From Pleurodeles waltl (taxonomy: Eukaryota; Chordata; Amphibia; Caudata; Salamandridae), in the NCBI RefSeq assembly GCF_031143425.1, contig NC_090444.1, positions 1,318,135,324-1,318,199,323 of the forward strand: 64,000 bases of DNA, given 5' to 3'. The notes beneath the pieces are model-generated. The model did not search any database and was not told the origin of the DNA. It worked only from the letters and a program-made list of their open reading frames with translations. Numbering within the stretch: position 1 is the stretch's first letter; each line of letters begins with the position of its first letter. Shown here piece by piece: positions 42,706 through 51,589 of this stretch. The translations under genes and the position numbers were made by a program.

Positions 42706-44684
42706 ATGGTATTTTAAGGACAATGCAATACTAAAGTCAGATTTGCCAAAAAGCGCAAAGCCACCTTGACTGTCCTTGCTATTCTTGGTAAATCTGGAGT
42801 AAAACAATGCAGCTCAAGTCGTTATCTTGCATTGCTCTGCACTGGAAAGGCGTTCCATGGGTGGAATATGGGTGTTCCCACACAACCACCCATGAATTTT
42901 GGCACATTCCGGGATTTACTAGACTGGTAAACCTGAGAATGTGTCACAAATCCAACTCTTTCACAGGAAGTAAATATAACTTGTGCCCTAAAGTAACTAT
43001 AACTTGCTCCCCTGCCATGCACAGTTTTTTTGTAAACATTTTTACTGCAAATATTACATTGACATTATCAGTGATGTTATCAAAGATATCAGGAGTGCTG
43101 TAGTTTGTGGGGTAATTAGCAGTGCAGGGATAGGGTTCGAGTTTTAGTTACCTTGGGGCACAAGTTATAGTTACTTGAGATAATTCTAACTATAACAGGT
43201 GAATTTCTATGGTTTTGTATGTTTAAAATGTGAGCCTTACTGTCCCTATAACCTTTGTTTTTTTCAGTGAATTTCCATGTTTTTTTAAATTCTATTTCCT
43301 AAGTGTAACATCCGTGTAATCTTTGTTTTTTTCAGTGAGTTTCTATGTTTGTTTTTAACGCATAGTAATTTTCATTACTATATGTTAATCCAACCTCCTC
43401 CTTTGGCCGTGCACAGCAGCATTTGGCGCCAGGTCCTGGTCATAAACCCCCTATAAGCACCCAACCTTGCACCATGCACGGCCTTTGCCTGTGCGTGGCA
43501 GGGGTTGCTCACAAGGCGTGGCCTGAGGACAGACCCTGCGGCCCACTCCCGTAACCACTCAACACCATGGTGGGTGCAGCCCTTTAGTTGTGCATGGTGG
43601 GAGTTGGCCGTAGCCTGTCTCTGGGTGTGAGAATAGGTGTGAGAGGATTATCTAAGGGTGAGAGTGGCTATGAGAGTCTCCGTCTGGGTATGAGAGTGCA
43701 TGCATAAATGTCTTAGTGGGTGCATCAGTATCTGCACAGGTCTGAGTGGGAGTGTGAAAGTCTGAGTGGGTCTATGAATGGGTGCATGAGTGTCTGAGTG
43801 GGTCTGTGAATGGGTGGGTAGGGGTCTGAGTCGGTGTGTGAGAGAAAGAGACTGAAAGAGATAGAGAGCGAGAGAGAGAGAGAGAGAGAGAGAAAAAGAG
43901 TGAGAGTGAGAGGGAGAGAGATGGAGAGTGTTTAAGGCTTTGAAGGATTATATACTTAGAATGAGATATTTCTGGACAAATTGTAAAGAAAAATGTATTT
44001 GTCAGCTGCAAAGAGTGAGATCACCTTTCAGCATGAACCTTAAACTTTTGAACTTTAAAAGAAATTAAAGAAGGAAAAGTGCCACGGGCACACCTGGCAT
44101 AGAACACTCACCTTTCAGTGGGAGTGTATGTGACTATAACCTTAAGAGCATAGGTGATTCCTTATTATAATGCTTCCAGACATACCTATGACAGTCAAAC
44201 CCATGCATGTGTTTGGAAAGAAATGTGAATGTTCCATCACTAAGAAGGTTTAACAGTCAATGCACCTGTAAATAAACAAACACAATGCCAAGCAATACTA
44301 GAGTTTGAACCTTCAGCCTACTGAGTGATAGCACAAGACCTTTACCATAGCCCAGAAGTAACTCTATTCCGCTCTGCATCCAAACATAACTATAACATTT
44401 GTCCCAAACATCTTGCTAGTCTTACTCTTTAAAGTCATTGCATTGAGAGAGCATTACAATGACAATCTCTCTATCTCTCTCTTCCATCCCATTATCAGAT
44501 GGAAGCGAGAGAGAGAGAGAGAGTGACAGGACCGCAGGGGGAGCATGAAGGCCCCCCACAGTCCTAGCTGGCTCTTAGCGTCCGGTGGGTGCTGGCATTG
44601 CTCCAAAAAGCAGAGAGCTGCTTTTCATATTTGCATGCAGAGAAGACAGATGAAACCTACACTTTCTGCCATTGAGAGCTGTTG
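42706..44684. repeat. Repeat-derived region with GA microsatellite
   Basis: 42940-43370 contains paired inverted words (AACTTGTGCCC ... GGGCACAAGTT near 42975 and 43160) and two copies of TTTGTTTTTTTCAGTGA (43255 and 43323). 43390-43840 is a GC-richer block with GTGAGAGTG and GTCTGAGTGGG words. A (GA)n run lies at about 43864-43930. At 44465-44522 a CT-rich arm and a GA-rich arm surround CCATTATCA, forming an inverted repeat. No gene. Confidence 0.55.
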
Positions 44685-44709
44685 AATCAATCAATCAATC
44701 AATCAATCA
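44685..44709 (+). repeat. (AATC)n microsatellite at the 3' end of the L2 LINE
   Basis: Six tandem AATC units, which read (GATT)n on the element's strand. CR1/L2-type LINEs typically end in short tandem repeats rather than poly(A). It follows GCGCTTTATAAATACTATG on the minus strand, a typical L2-like 3' end. Confidence 0.8.
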
Positions 44710-44785
44710 TAGTATTTATAAAGCGCGCTATGTACCCGTCAGGGTTTCGAGGCGCTGAGGGGGGGGGGAGGGGAGCGCTGCTGGT

Positions 44786-47700
44786 TTATCGGTCGAAGAG
44801 CCAGGTCTTGAGGAGCCTTCTTAATGCGAGGAGGTCCTGGGTCTGGCGAAGGGATGTGGGGAGAGAGTTCCAGGTCTTGGCGGCGAGGAAGGAGAAGGAT
44901 CTGCCGCCGGATGTCTTGCGCTGGATTCGGGGTACGATGGCGAGGGCGAGGTTGGCGGATCGGAGTTGACGTGTTGGGGTGTATAAGTGAAGTCTGGTGT
45001 TGAGGTAGGAGGGTCCGGTGTTGTGAAGTGCCTTGTGAGCGTGGGTCAGGAGTTTGAAGGTGATCCTCTTGTCTACCGGGAGCCAGTGGAGTTCCTTTAG
45101 GTGAGGGGAGATGTGACTTCGGCGGGGTATGTTGAGGATCAGTCGGGCGGAGGCATTTTGGATACGTTGGAGGCGTTTGATGTCTTTGGTTGGGATGCCT
45201 GTGTAGAGTGCGTTGCCGTAGTCAAGTCTGCTGCTGACGAGGGCCTGGGTCACCGTCTTTCTGGTTTCTGTTGGAATCCACTTGAAAATTCTGCGGAGCA
45301 TTCGGAGGGTGTTGAAACAGGAGGAGGAGACGGCGCTGACCTGTTTGCACATGGTGAGGGCGGAGTCCAGGATGAAGCCGAGGTTTCTTGCGTGGCTGGC
45401 AGGGGTGGGTGGGGGTCCGAGGACGGAGGGCCACCATGAGTCGTTCCAGGCCGAGGGAGTGCGTCCGAGGATGAGGACTTCCGTCTTGTCGGAGTTGAGT
45501 TTCAGGCGACTGTTGTTCATCCAATCGGCGATAGATTTTAGTCCCTCGTGGAGGTTTGTTTTGGCGGTGAGCGGGTCTTTGGTCAGGGAGAGGACGAGCT
45601 GGGTATCGTCGGCGTAGGAGATGATGCTGAGATGATGTTGGCGGGCCAGTTGAGCGAGGGGGGCCATGTAGATGTTGAACAACGTGGGGCTGAGGGAGGA
45701 TCCTTGGGGGACGCCGCAGATGAGGTTGGTGGCTTTGGAGCGGAAAGGGGAGAGACGGACTCTCTGCGTTCTGTCGGAGAGGAAGGATGAGATCCAGTGG
45801 AGGGCTTTATCTTGGATGCCGGCTTCCTGGAGGCGGGTCAGTAGGGTGCGGTGGCAGACGGTGTCAAAAGCGGCTGATAGGTCGAGGAGGATGAGGGCTG
45901 AGGTTTCGCCGTTGTCCATTTGATGTCTGATGTCATCTGTGGCGGCGAGGAGGGCGGTCTCAGTGCTGTGGTTTCGTCTGAATCCGGATTGTGAGGGGTC
46001 CAGGATGGAATTGTCTTCGAGGAAGTGGGTGAGCTGAGTGTTGACGATCTTCTCGATGACTTTCGCTGGAAAAGGGAGGAGAGAGATCGGACGGAAGTTT
46101 TTGAGGTCGTTGGGGTCAGCCTTGGGTTTTTTGAGGAGGGGTTGGATTTCTGCGTGTTTCCAGCTGTCCGGGAAGGTGGCAGAAGTGAAGGAGAGGTTGA
46201 TGATCTTGCGGAGTTCGGGGGCGATGGTGGCGTTTGCTGAGTTGAAAACATGGTGGGGGCAGGGGTCCGTGGGGGAGCCTGAGTGGATGGTGTTCATGGT
46301 TGCTATGGTTTCTGCCTCGTCCACGTGGGTCCAGGCGGTGAGGCGGCAGTCGCGGGAGGAGACGTCGGGGGTGGGGTCTGGCGGTGGACCGGTGATGAAG
46401 CTGTCGTGGATGGTGGTGATTTTCTGGTGGAAGAAGGTGGAGAGGTCGTCGCAGAGTTTCTGGGAGGGCGGGATGTCGTTGGAGTTGGCTTTCGGATTGG
46501 AGAGTTCCTTCACGATGCCGAATAGTTCTTTGCAGTCGTAGGCGTTGTTGTTGATGCGTTCGGTGAAGTGGGCGCACTTGGCGGTGCGGATCCATTGGTG
46601 GTGTTCGCGGTTGGCGTTTTTGAGGGCGGCGAGGTTGTCGGGTGTGCGTTCTTGGATCCATTTCTTTTTGAGTTTCTGGCAGTTGCTTTTGGAGGTGGTG
46701 AGATCGTCTGTGAACCAGGCTGGTTTTCTCTTTCCTTGGGTGGTGGTGGGTTTCTTGAGAGGGGCAAGGGTGTTGGCGCAGTCGAGGATCCATTGACGGA
46801 GGTTGATGGCGGCTGTGCTCGGGTCGATTGCGTCGGGTGGAAGGTTGTTGACGAGGGTGTTGGTCAGTTGTTCTTGGGTGATTTTGCCCCAGCGGCGGTG
46901 GGGAGGTAGCTGGATGCGGTGTTGCTCTGTGGTTTTCTTATAGGTGAAATGGACACAGTGATGGTCAGTCCAGTGGAGTTCGGAGGTGTGGCTGAAGGAA
47001 ATGTGGTTGCTAGAGGTGAAGAGGGGGTCAAGGGTGTGTCCGGCGATGTGGGTAGGTGTGTTGACTAGCTGGCGGAGACCGAGGTTGAGGAGGTTGGAGG
47101 TCAGTGACGCGGTGTTGACGTCGTTGGCATTTTCCAGATGGTAGTTCAGATCTCCCAGGAGGATGTAATCCGGGGAAGCGAGGGCGTGGGTGCTTGCAAG
47201 GTCGGCGATGGTGTCGTTGAAGGGGGGTCTTGGTCCTGGAGGGCGGTAAATGAGGGTTCCTCTGAGGGTCGTGTTGGGGTCCGTGTGGATCTGGAAGTGG
47301 AGGTGTTCGGCTGTCCTGAGGGTGTCGTCCGAGTGGGTGTGGATTTTGAGGGTAGCTTTGTGAGCGATGGCTATTCCGCCGCCGATTCCGTTGGTTCGAT
47401 CTCGTCTGGTGATTTTGTATCCGTCCGGTATGGCGATGGCGATGTCCGGAGACGAGGAGTCGTTCCACCAGGTTTCGGTCAGGAAAGCCACGTCAGGAGC
47501 AGTGGTGTCGAGCAAATCCCAGAGCTCGATGGCGTGTTTCCGTGCGGAGCGGGTGTTGATGAGGATGCAGTTCAGGTGGTTGGGGTTAGATGTTTTCGTA
47601 GTTGGATTGGTCGTTCTGATGCAGGAGAAGTTGCAGGTACGGCAGGAAAAAGGTCCTTTAGTGTGCTTCGGGGATGCCCGGTAGCATTCAGTGGAGGGGC

Positions 47701-47863
47701 CGGGGTTGAAGGCGCGGAGTTCGTTGATCGAGTAGCGGATGCGGGGGGCGCAAGGGCCAGGGGGTGTGGCGCTGGGCGCGGTCCAGGCGCGGACGGGCGC
47801 AGACGGGCTTGCCTCTGGCACGCCTCTGGCGCGCCAGTGGCTCGGACGCGCAGCGCCAGCCAT
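44786..47863 (-). CDS. L2 LINE ORF2: apurinic-type endonuclease plus reverse transcriptase
   Basis: The first in-frame ATG is the complement of 47861-47863, giving 1025 residues (MAGAARPSHWRARG...). The frame is open without an ATG up to 48190. Near the start is a Cys-rich patch (CRTCNFSCIRT). Endonuclease features in order: LNCILINTRSARKHAIELW, FLTETWW (catalytic Glu), LIYRPPG, ILLGDLNYHL and WTDHHCVHF (Asp-His). Reverse transcriptase features: KNFRPISLLP, SQSGFRRNHSTETALL, LDLSAAFDTV (first Asp), GVPQGSSLSPTLFNIYM and ISYADDTQLVL (catalytic AD-D pair). The C-terminus ends TWNSLPTSLRQ ... LLKTWLFDR. All catalytic motifs and the frame are intact. The protein nicks chromosomal DNA and copies its own RNA there. 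YADDTQ and the domain layout place it in the L2/CR1 group. Confidence 0.85.
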   Translation of the reverse strand: MAGAARPSHWRARGVPEASPSAPVRAWTAPSATPPGPCAPRIRYSINELRAFNPGPSTECYRASPKHTKGPFSCRTCNFSCIRTTNPTTKTSNPNHLNCILINTRSARKHAIELWDLLDTTAPDVAFLTETWWNDSSSPDIAIAIPDGYKITRRDRTNGIGGGIAIAHKATLKIHTHSDDTLRTAEHLHFQIHTDPNTTLRGTLIYRPPGPRPPFNDTIADLASTHALASPDYILLGDLNYHLENANDVNTASLTSNLLNLGLRQLVNTPTHIAGHTLDPLFTSSNHISFSHTSELHWTDHHCVHFTYKKTTEQHRIQLPPHRRWGKITQEQLTNTLVNNLPPDAIDPSTAAINLRQWILDCANTLAPLKKPTTTQGKRKPAWFTDDLTTSKSNCQKLKKKWIQERTPDNLAALKNANREHHQWIRTAKCAHFTERINNNAYDCKELFGIVKELSNPKANSNDIPPSQKLCDDLSTFFHQKITTIHDSFITGPPPDPTPDVSSRDCRLTAWTHVDEAETIATMNTIHSGSPTDPCPHHVFNSANATIAPELRKIINLSFTSATFPDSWKHAEIQPLLKKPKADPNDLKNFRPISLLPFPAKVIEKIVNTQLTHFLEDNSILDPSQSGFRRNHSTETALLAATDDIRHQMDNGETSALILLDLSAAFDTVCHRTLLTRLQEAGIQDKALHWISSFLSDRTQRVRLSPFRSKATNLICGVPQGSSLSPTLFNIYMAPLAQLARQHHLSIISYADDTQLVLSLTKDPLTAKTNLHEGLKSIADWMNNSRLKLNSDKTEVLILGRTPSAWNDSWWPSVLGPPPTPASHARNLGFILDSALTMCKQVSAVSSSCFNTLRMLRRIFKWIPTETRKTVTQALVSSRLDYGNALYTGIPTKDIKRLQRIQNASARLILNIPRRSHISPHLKELHWLPVDKRITFKLLTHAHKALHNTGPSYLNTRLHLYTPTRQLRSANLALAIVPRIQRKTSGGRSFSFLAAKTWNSLPTSLRQTQDLLALRRLLKTWLFDR

Positions 47864-49417
47864 TAAGAAGGGAGGGGGGAGGGAGGAGCAGCTGGGAGGC
47901 GGGAGGCGGGAGGCGGGAGGGAGCGGCAAATGGGGGCGCGAGGGGGGCGGGGCCGCAGGGAGGCAGCGGCAGGGAACGGGGAGCGCACAAGGGGCAAAAA
48001 CACTGAAAACGAGCAAAAAACAGCAGTTACAATAAGAAAAGCACACAATCAGAAAAAACAAAATGGCACAATATACGATCGGGGAGACAGCAATCAGGGG
48101 GGCACAAAGGGGGCAGAAGCGCCGGCGGCGAGGCGCTGAAAAAAGCGAAAAAAACGAAAAACACTTACGGGACGGCGGAAAGCGGCACACGGGTCAAGTG
48201 AAGCTAGTCAGAGCCCACTAGACCCCAGGGATGAGGCGCAGGAGGATGCCTGCGGGTGGAGGAGGGCCTCGAACACGCAAACAGCAGCGTGGTCAGGGGA
48301 CAGAGGCAGGAGGCAGCAGGTTGGTGCTGCGGTCGTGGGGGGCGAGCTCAGGACCCGAAACAGGTCAGAGGTCGCTCACTCGCGACGCGCAGCGCCAGCC
48401 ATTAAGAAGGGAGGGGGGAGGGAGGAGCAGCTGGGAGGCGGGAGGCGGGAGGGAGCGGCAAATGGGGGTGCGAGGGGGGCGGGGCCGCAGGGAGGCAGCG
48501 GCAGGGAACGGGGAGCGCACAAGGGGCAAAAACACTGAAAACGAGCAAAAAACAGCAGTTACAATAAGAAAAGCACACAATCAGAAAAAACAAAATGGCA
48601 CAATATACGATCGGGGAGACAGCAATCAGGGGGGCACAAAGGGGGCAGAAGCGCCGGCGGCGAGGCGCTGAAAAAAGCGAAAAAAACAAAAAACACTTAC
48701 GGGACGGCGGAAAGCGGCACACGGGTCAAGTGAAGCTAGTCAGAGCCCACTAGACCCCAGGGATGAGGCGCAGGAGGATGCCTGCGGGTGGAGGAGGGCC
48801 TCGAACACGCAAACAGCAGCGTGGTCAGGGGACAGAGGCAGGAGGCAGCAGGTTGGTGCTGCGGTCGTGGGGGGCGAGCTCAGGACCTGAAACAGGTCAG
48901 AGGTCGCTCACTCGCGACGCGCAGCGCCAGCCATTAAGAAGGGAGGGGGGAGGGAGGAGCAGCTGGGAGGCGGGAGGGAGCGGCAAATGGGGGTGCGAGG
49001 GGGGCGGGGCCGCAGGGAGGCAGCGGCAGGGAACGGGGAGTGCAAAAGGGGCAAAAACACTGAAAACGAGCAAAAAACTGCAGTTACAATAAGAAAAGCA
49101 CACAATCAGAAAAAACAAAATGGCACAATATACGATCGGGGAGACAGCAATCAGGGGGGCACAAAGGGGGCAGAAGCGCCGGCGGCGAGGCGCTGAAAAA
49201 AGCGAAAAAAACGAAAAACACTTACGGGACGGCGGAAAGCGGCACACGGGTCAAGTGAAGCTAGTCAGAGCCCACTAGACCCCAGGGATGAGGCGCAGGA
49301 GGATGCCTGCGGGTGGAGGAGGGCCTCGAACACGCAAACAGCAGCGTGGTCAGGGGACAGAGGCAGGAGGCAGCAGGTTGGTGCTGCGGTCGTGGGGGGC
49401 GAGCTCAGGACCTGAAC
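47861..49417 (-). repeat. Tandem 5' monomers of the L2 LINE (~539 and ~532 bp, plus a partial)
   Basis: The landmark CCAGCCATTAAGAAGGGAGG recurs at about 47857, 48396 and 48928, giving spacings of 539 and 532 bp. The whole unit repeats nearly identically, including the ATG of the LINE protein, a GC-rich GGCGGGAGG block whose copy number varies, an A-rich AAAAACACTGAAAACGAGC segment and GGGACGGCGGAAAGCGGCAC. The outermost copy ends at about 49417, within GAGCTCAGGACCTGA. By analogy with mouse L1, such monomers may carry repeated promoters; this is inference. Confidence 0.85.
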
Positions 49418-50420
49418 AGCTCCCTTTGTCAGAAAGTGGACTTTGTTTGCTTTTGCTTGGTGGGAGCCTTGGGCTCCCACCAAGCAAAAGCAAACAGCTA
49501 TGTCCATGAGCCATCCCATCCAGCTGTGAATTTAGCCCCAGAAAGGTGGTGGTCCCTGGCGGTGCGGGGTTACTAAATGGACCCCCTTTTTATTTTTCAT
49601 GTTTGCCCTGGGGAGGTGGTGATCCCTGGGGCACTGAAAAGCCCAGGAGGGGGGCCCAATGCAACCACTCCTTATTTTTTACTTTGCCCCCGGGACCTGG
49701 TCCACCCAGGGGCTTTAAAAAAAAAAAAACAAGCCTGGGAGCCAGCGCTTGTTTTTTTTAAAACAATTTTGTCATGAATTTATAAATTTTGTGAATTTGC
49801 AACAAACATTTTTTTAGAAAAATACTTTTTTGCCCTGCCGGGGTACCTCTGGGATGCTAGCACCAGAACTAAGGAGTCAGGGTGATTCAACTATGCCCCT
49901 TTTTCTTTTTTTTCACATTTGTTTTTAGGGACTCGGCTGAAGGCGAGTCCCAAGATGGCTGCCAACATTTCCTGGTTGAAGTGTTGGCAGCCAATCAGAG
50001 CTGTGCATTTACCCGCATGAGCTCATCATTATTCGTGAAGACTTCTCAGCCAAAGATATACAAATTTAGATTTCCTTAAATTTCTCAAAAACTACTGAAA
50101 GTATTTACACCACATAAGTGAAAGCATAATCTGTGTACCGAAAGCTAGCTTTCTGCCAAATTTGGTGTACTTCCCTCAAGTGGATTGGACTGTAGTCGTG
50201 TCTAACGGTCCTATGAAAATTAACATAGGAAGCACAACTTTTTTGACCCCCCCCTCTTTCTCGCCACCCAACAGATCAGCTGACAGATCAGCCCAAAACT
50301 TTCAGTGCGCAACAAGAATGACTGGGGCACTTTTTGGGGGAAAGTTTTGTAAAGATTCATCAAATGATGCATGTGGGCAAGTCAAAAAACGCTTGTTCTA
50401 AGGAAACATGGTCCTAACTA
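49418..50420 (+). repeat. Interspersed repeat beginning with a perfect 24-bp hairpin
   Basis: Arms 49445-49468 and 49472-49495 are perfect complements with a 3-nt loop. A G/C-rich and T-rich stretch follows (GCCCTGGGGAGGTGGTGATC, then ACCTCTGGGATGCTAGCACC, then GACTCGGCTGAAGGCGAGTC), together with AAATTTCTCAAAAACTACTG. I recognise this as a common salamander repeat but cannot assign its class. No gene. Confidence 0.5.
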
Positions 50421-50970
50421 TAACTACCTAGTGGACCATGTGTTGGCAGTGGTGATACTGCTCCATACTACATCCAGTACTGAAATACTTGTGCAGTGGG
50501 GGGAGCAATATATTTTTGTAAATCACTTTTTAGATCCACAGAGCCTCTGCTGTACTGTACATATAGACGGGTGAAGCTCTATGGTTTTTGTCCTGATCGT
50601 GTGATTAGAATGAAGCTGCGGTTTAGATCCACTAATTCGTGAAATTGTAAAAAAATATACATAAATATATGGGAACCATTGTTTATGAAGTTGACATAAG
50701 CCTGCACATATTTCCAAGGGCGAAACACGTGCTGTATATGTAGTTTTTCATTAATAATCAATTTTATGATTTTCGTAGAGCTGTGAATCTGTAACTTGGG
50801 AGCCGTGGGTCCGGCTTGATTTCAGAAGAGTATTCTGCTATTTGACTGGTTAAATTTGAACCCCACCTAATTTTGAGTAGGACCGCTCCCTAAAACAGTT
50901 ATTATTATTTCTCTAGCTGTTGTGGGAGAAAAATCCTTTTTGATATCCTCCTGAGACAGTGCTTTTCAGT
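50421..50970. other. Region with no recognised feature
   Basis: AT-rich, stop-riddled DNA directly upstream of the BED-finger relic; it may belong to the same decayed transposon. Confidence 0.35.
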
Positions 50971-51300
50971 ATGGCTGAAGGGAGTGCTACACCACCACCT
51001 GCACAAACTGAAGCTATTCCTCTAGATGAAGAAAATATAGGCCTGCCTTTTTCTTCACGAAAAGGGAGCAAGGTATAGCAGTTCTTCATGATACCTAGTG
51101 GAGATAAACAAATTACAGCCAAAATCGTAAAGTGCAATTTGTGTGGGTAATAATTGTCTTGCGGCACATCAAAAACGTACAGCCACAGGACATCTAGCAT
51201 GTGGAAGCATGTGCCCATAATCCACAAACGTGAATATCTCTGAATGATGACAGAGAGAAGGAAGAGATTTGAGTGCTGAAGCTGGCTCATGTTCATCTGG
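50971..51300 (+). pseudogene. BED zinc-finger relic (hAT transposase or ZBED-like N-terminus)
   Basis: ATG at 50971 opens MAEGSATPPPAQTEAIPLDE and reaches SRKGSKV before a TAG at 51076-51078, where BED domains usually have Trp. In the same frame the sequence continues QFFMIPSGDK, KIVKCNLCG, then HRTSSMWKHVPIIHK. The CxxC and HxxxxH spacing and the aromatic QFF fit a BED finger. Two further stops follow CNLCG. BED fingers bind DNA at the N-terminus of hAT transposases and ZBED proteins. No dimerisation or DDE region is recognisable downstream. Confidence 0.55.
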
Positions 51301-51589
51301 CCATGTTCCTCTGGCAACCATCAGTATGCCAGCCACATGCAGCAAATTAGGAGGAATGGTTATGTACTGTGCCACTTGCCACAAACTTGTTGTTGTAAAA
51401 CTTTTGCATTTAGGTTTTTCCAAAGATTTTGATATGTTTTTTGAAAATATATATTTTTTTAAATTAAAATGTTTTTTTTTTTTAAATCTAACAAAAGGTT
51501 CTTATTAGAACCTCCATTGAATCAAACAAAGAGCTGTGTTTGAGTCTTTATTATCCTTTTTTGTGTATATGGTGTTTGGTGTATAAAGA

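Larger units (their letters stand above)
44685..49417 (-). mobile_element. L2-clade LINE, near full length, with tandem 5' monomers
   Basis: On the minus strand the order is ~2.9 tandem 5' monomers (49417-47861), one long open frame coding endonuclease and reverse transcriptase, a ~80-bp 3' UTR with a G-run, a conserved GCGC-stem tail and a (GATT)n terminus. The open frame and clean 3' end indicate a recently inserted copy. No obvious target duplication is seen, which is common for this clade. No separate ORF1 is visible. Confidence 0.8.

Noticed and set aside
44820..47866. Many open frames on the plus strand opposite the L2
   Set aside because: Antisense shadows of the 1025-codon endonuclease/RT frame.
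47740..49417. CpG island of a host gene
   Set aside because: The GC-rich DNA is the tandem 5' monomer region of the L2 LINE and no host exon follows.
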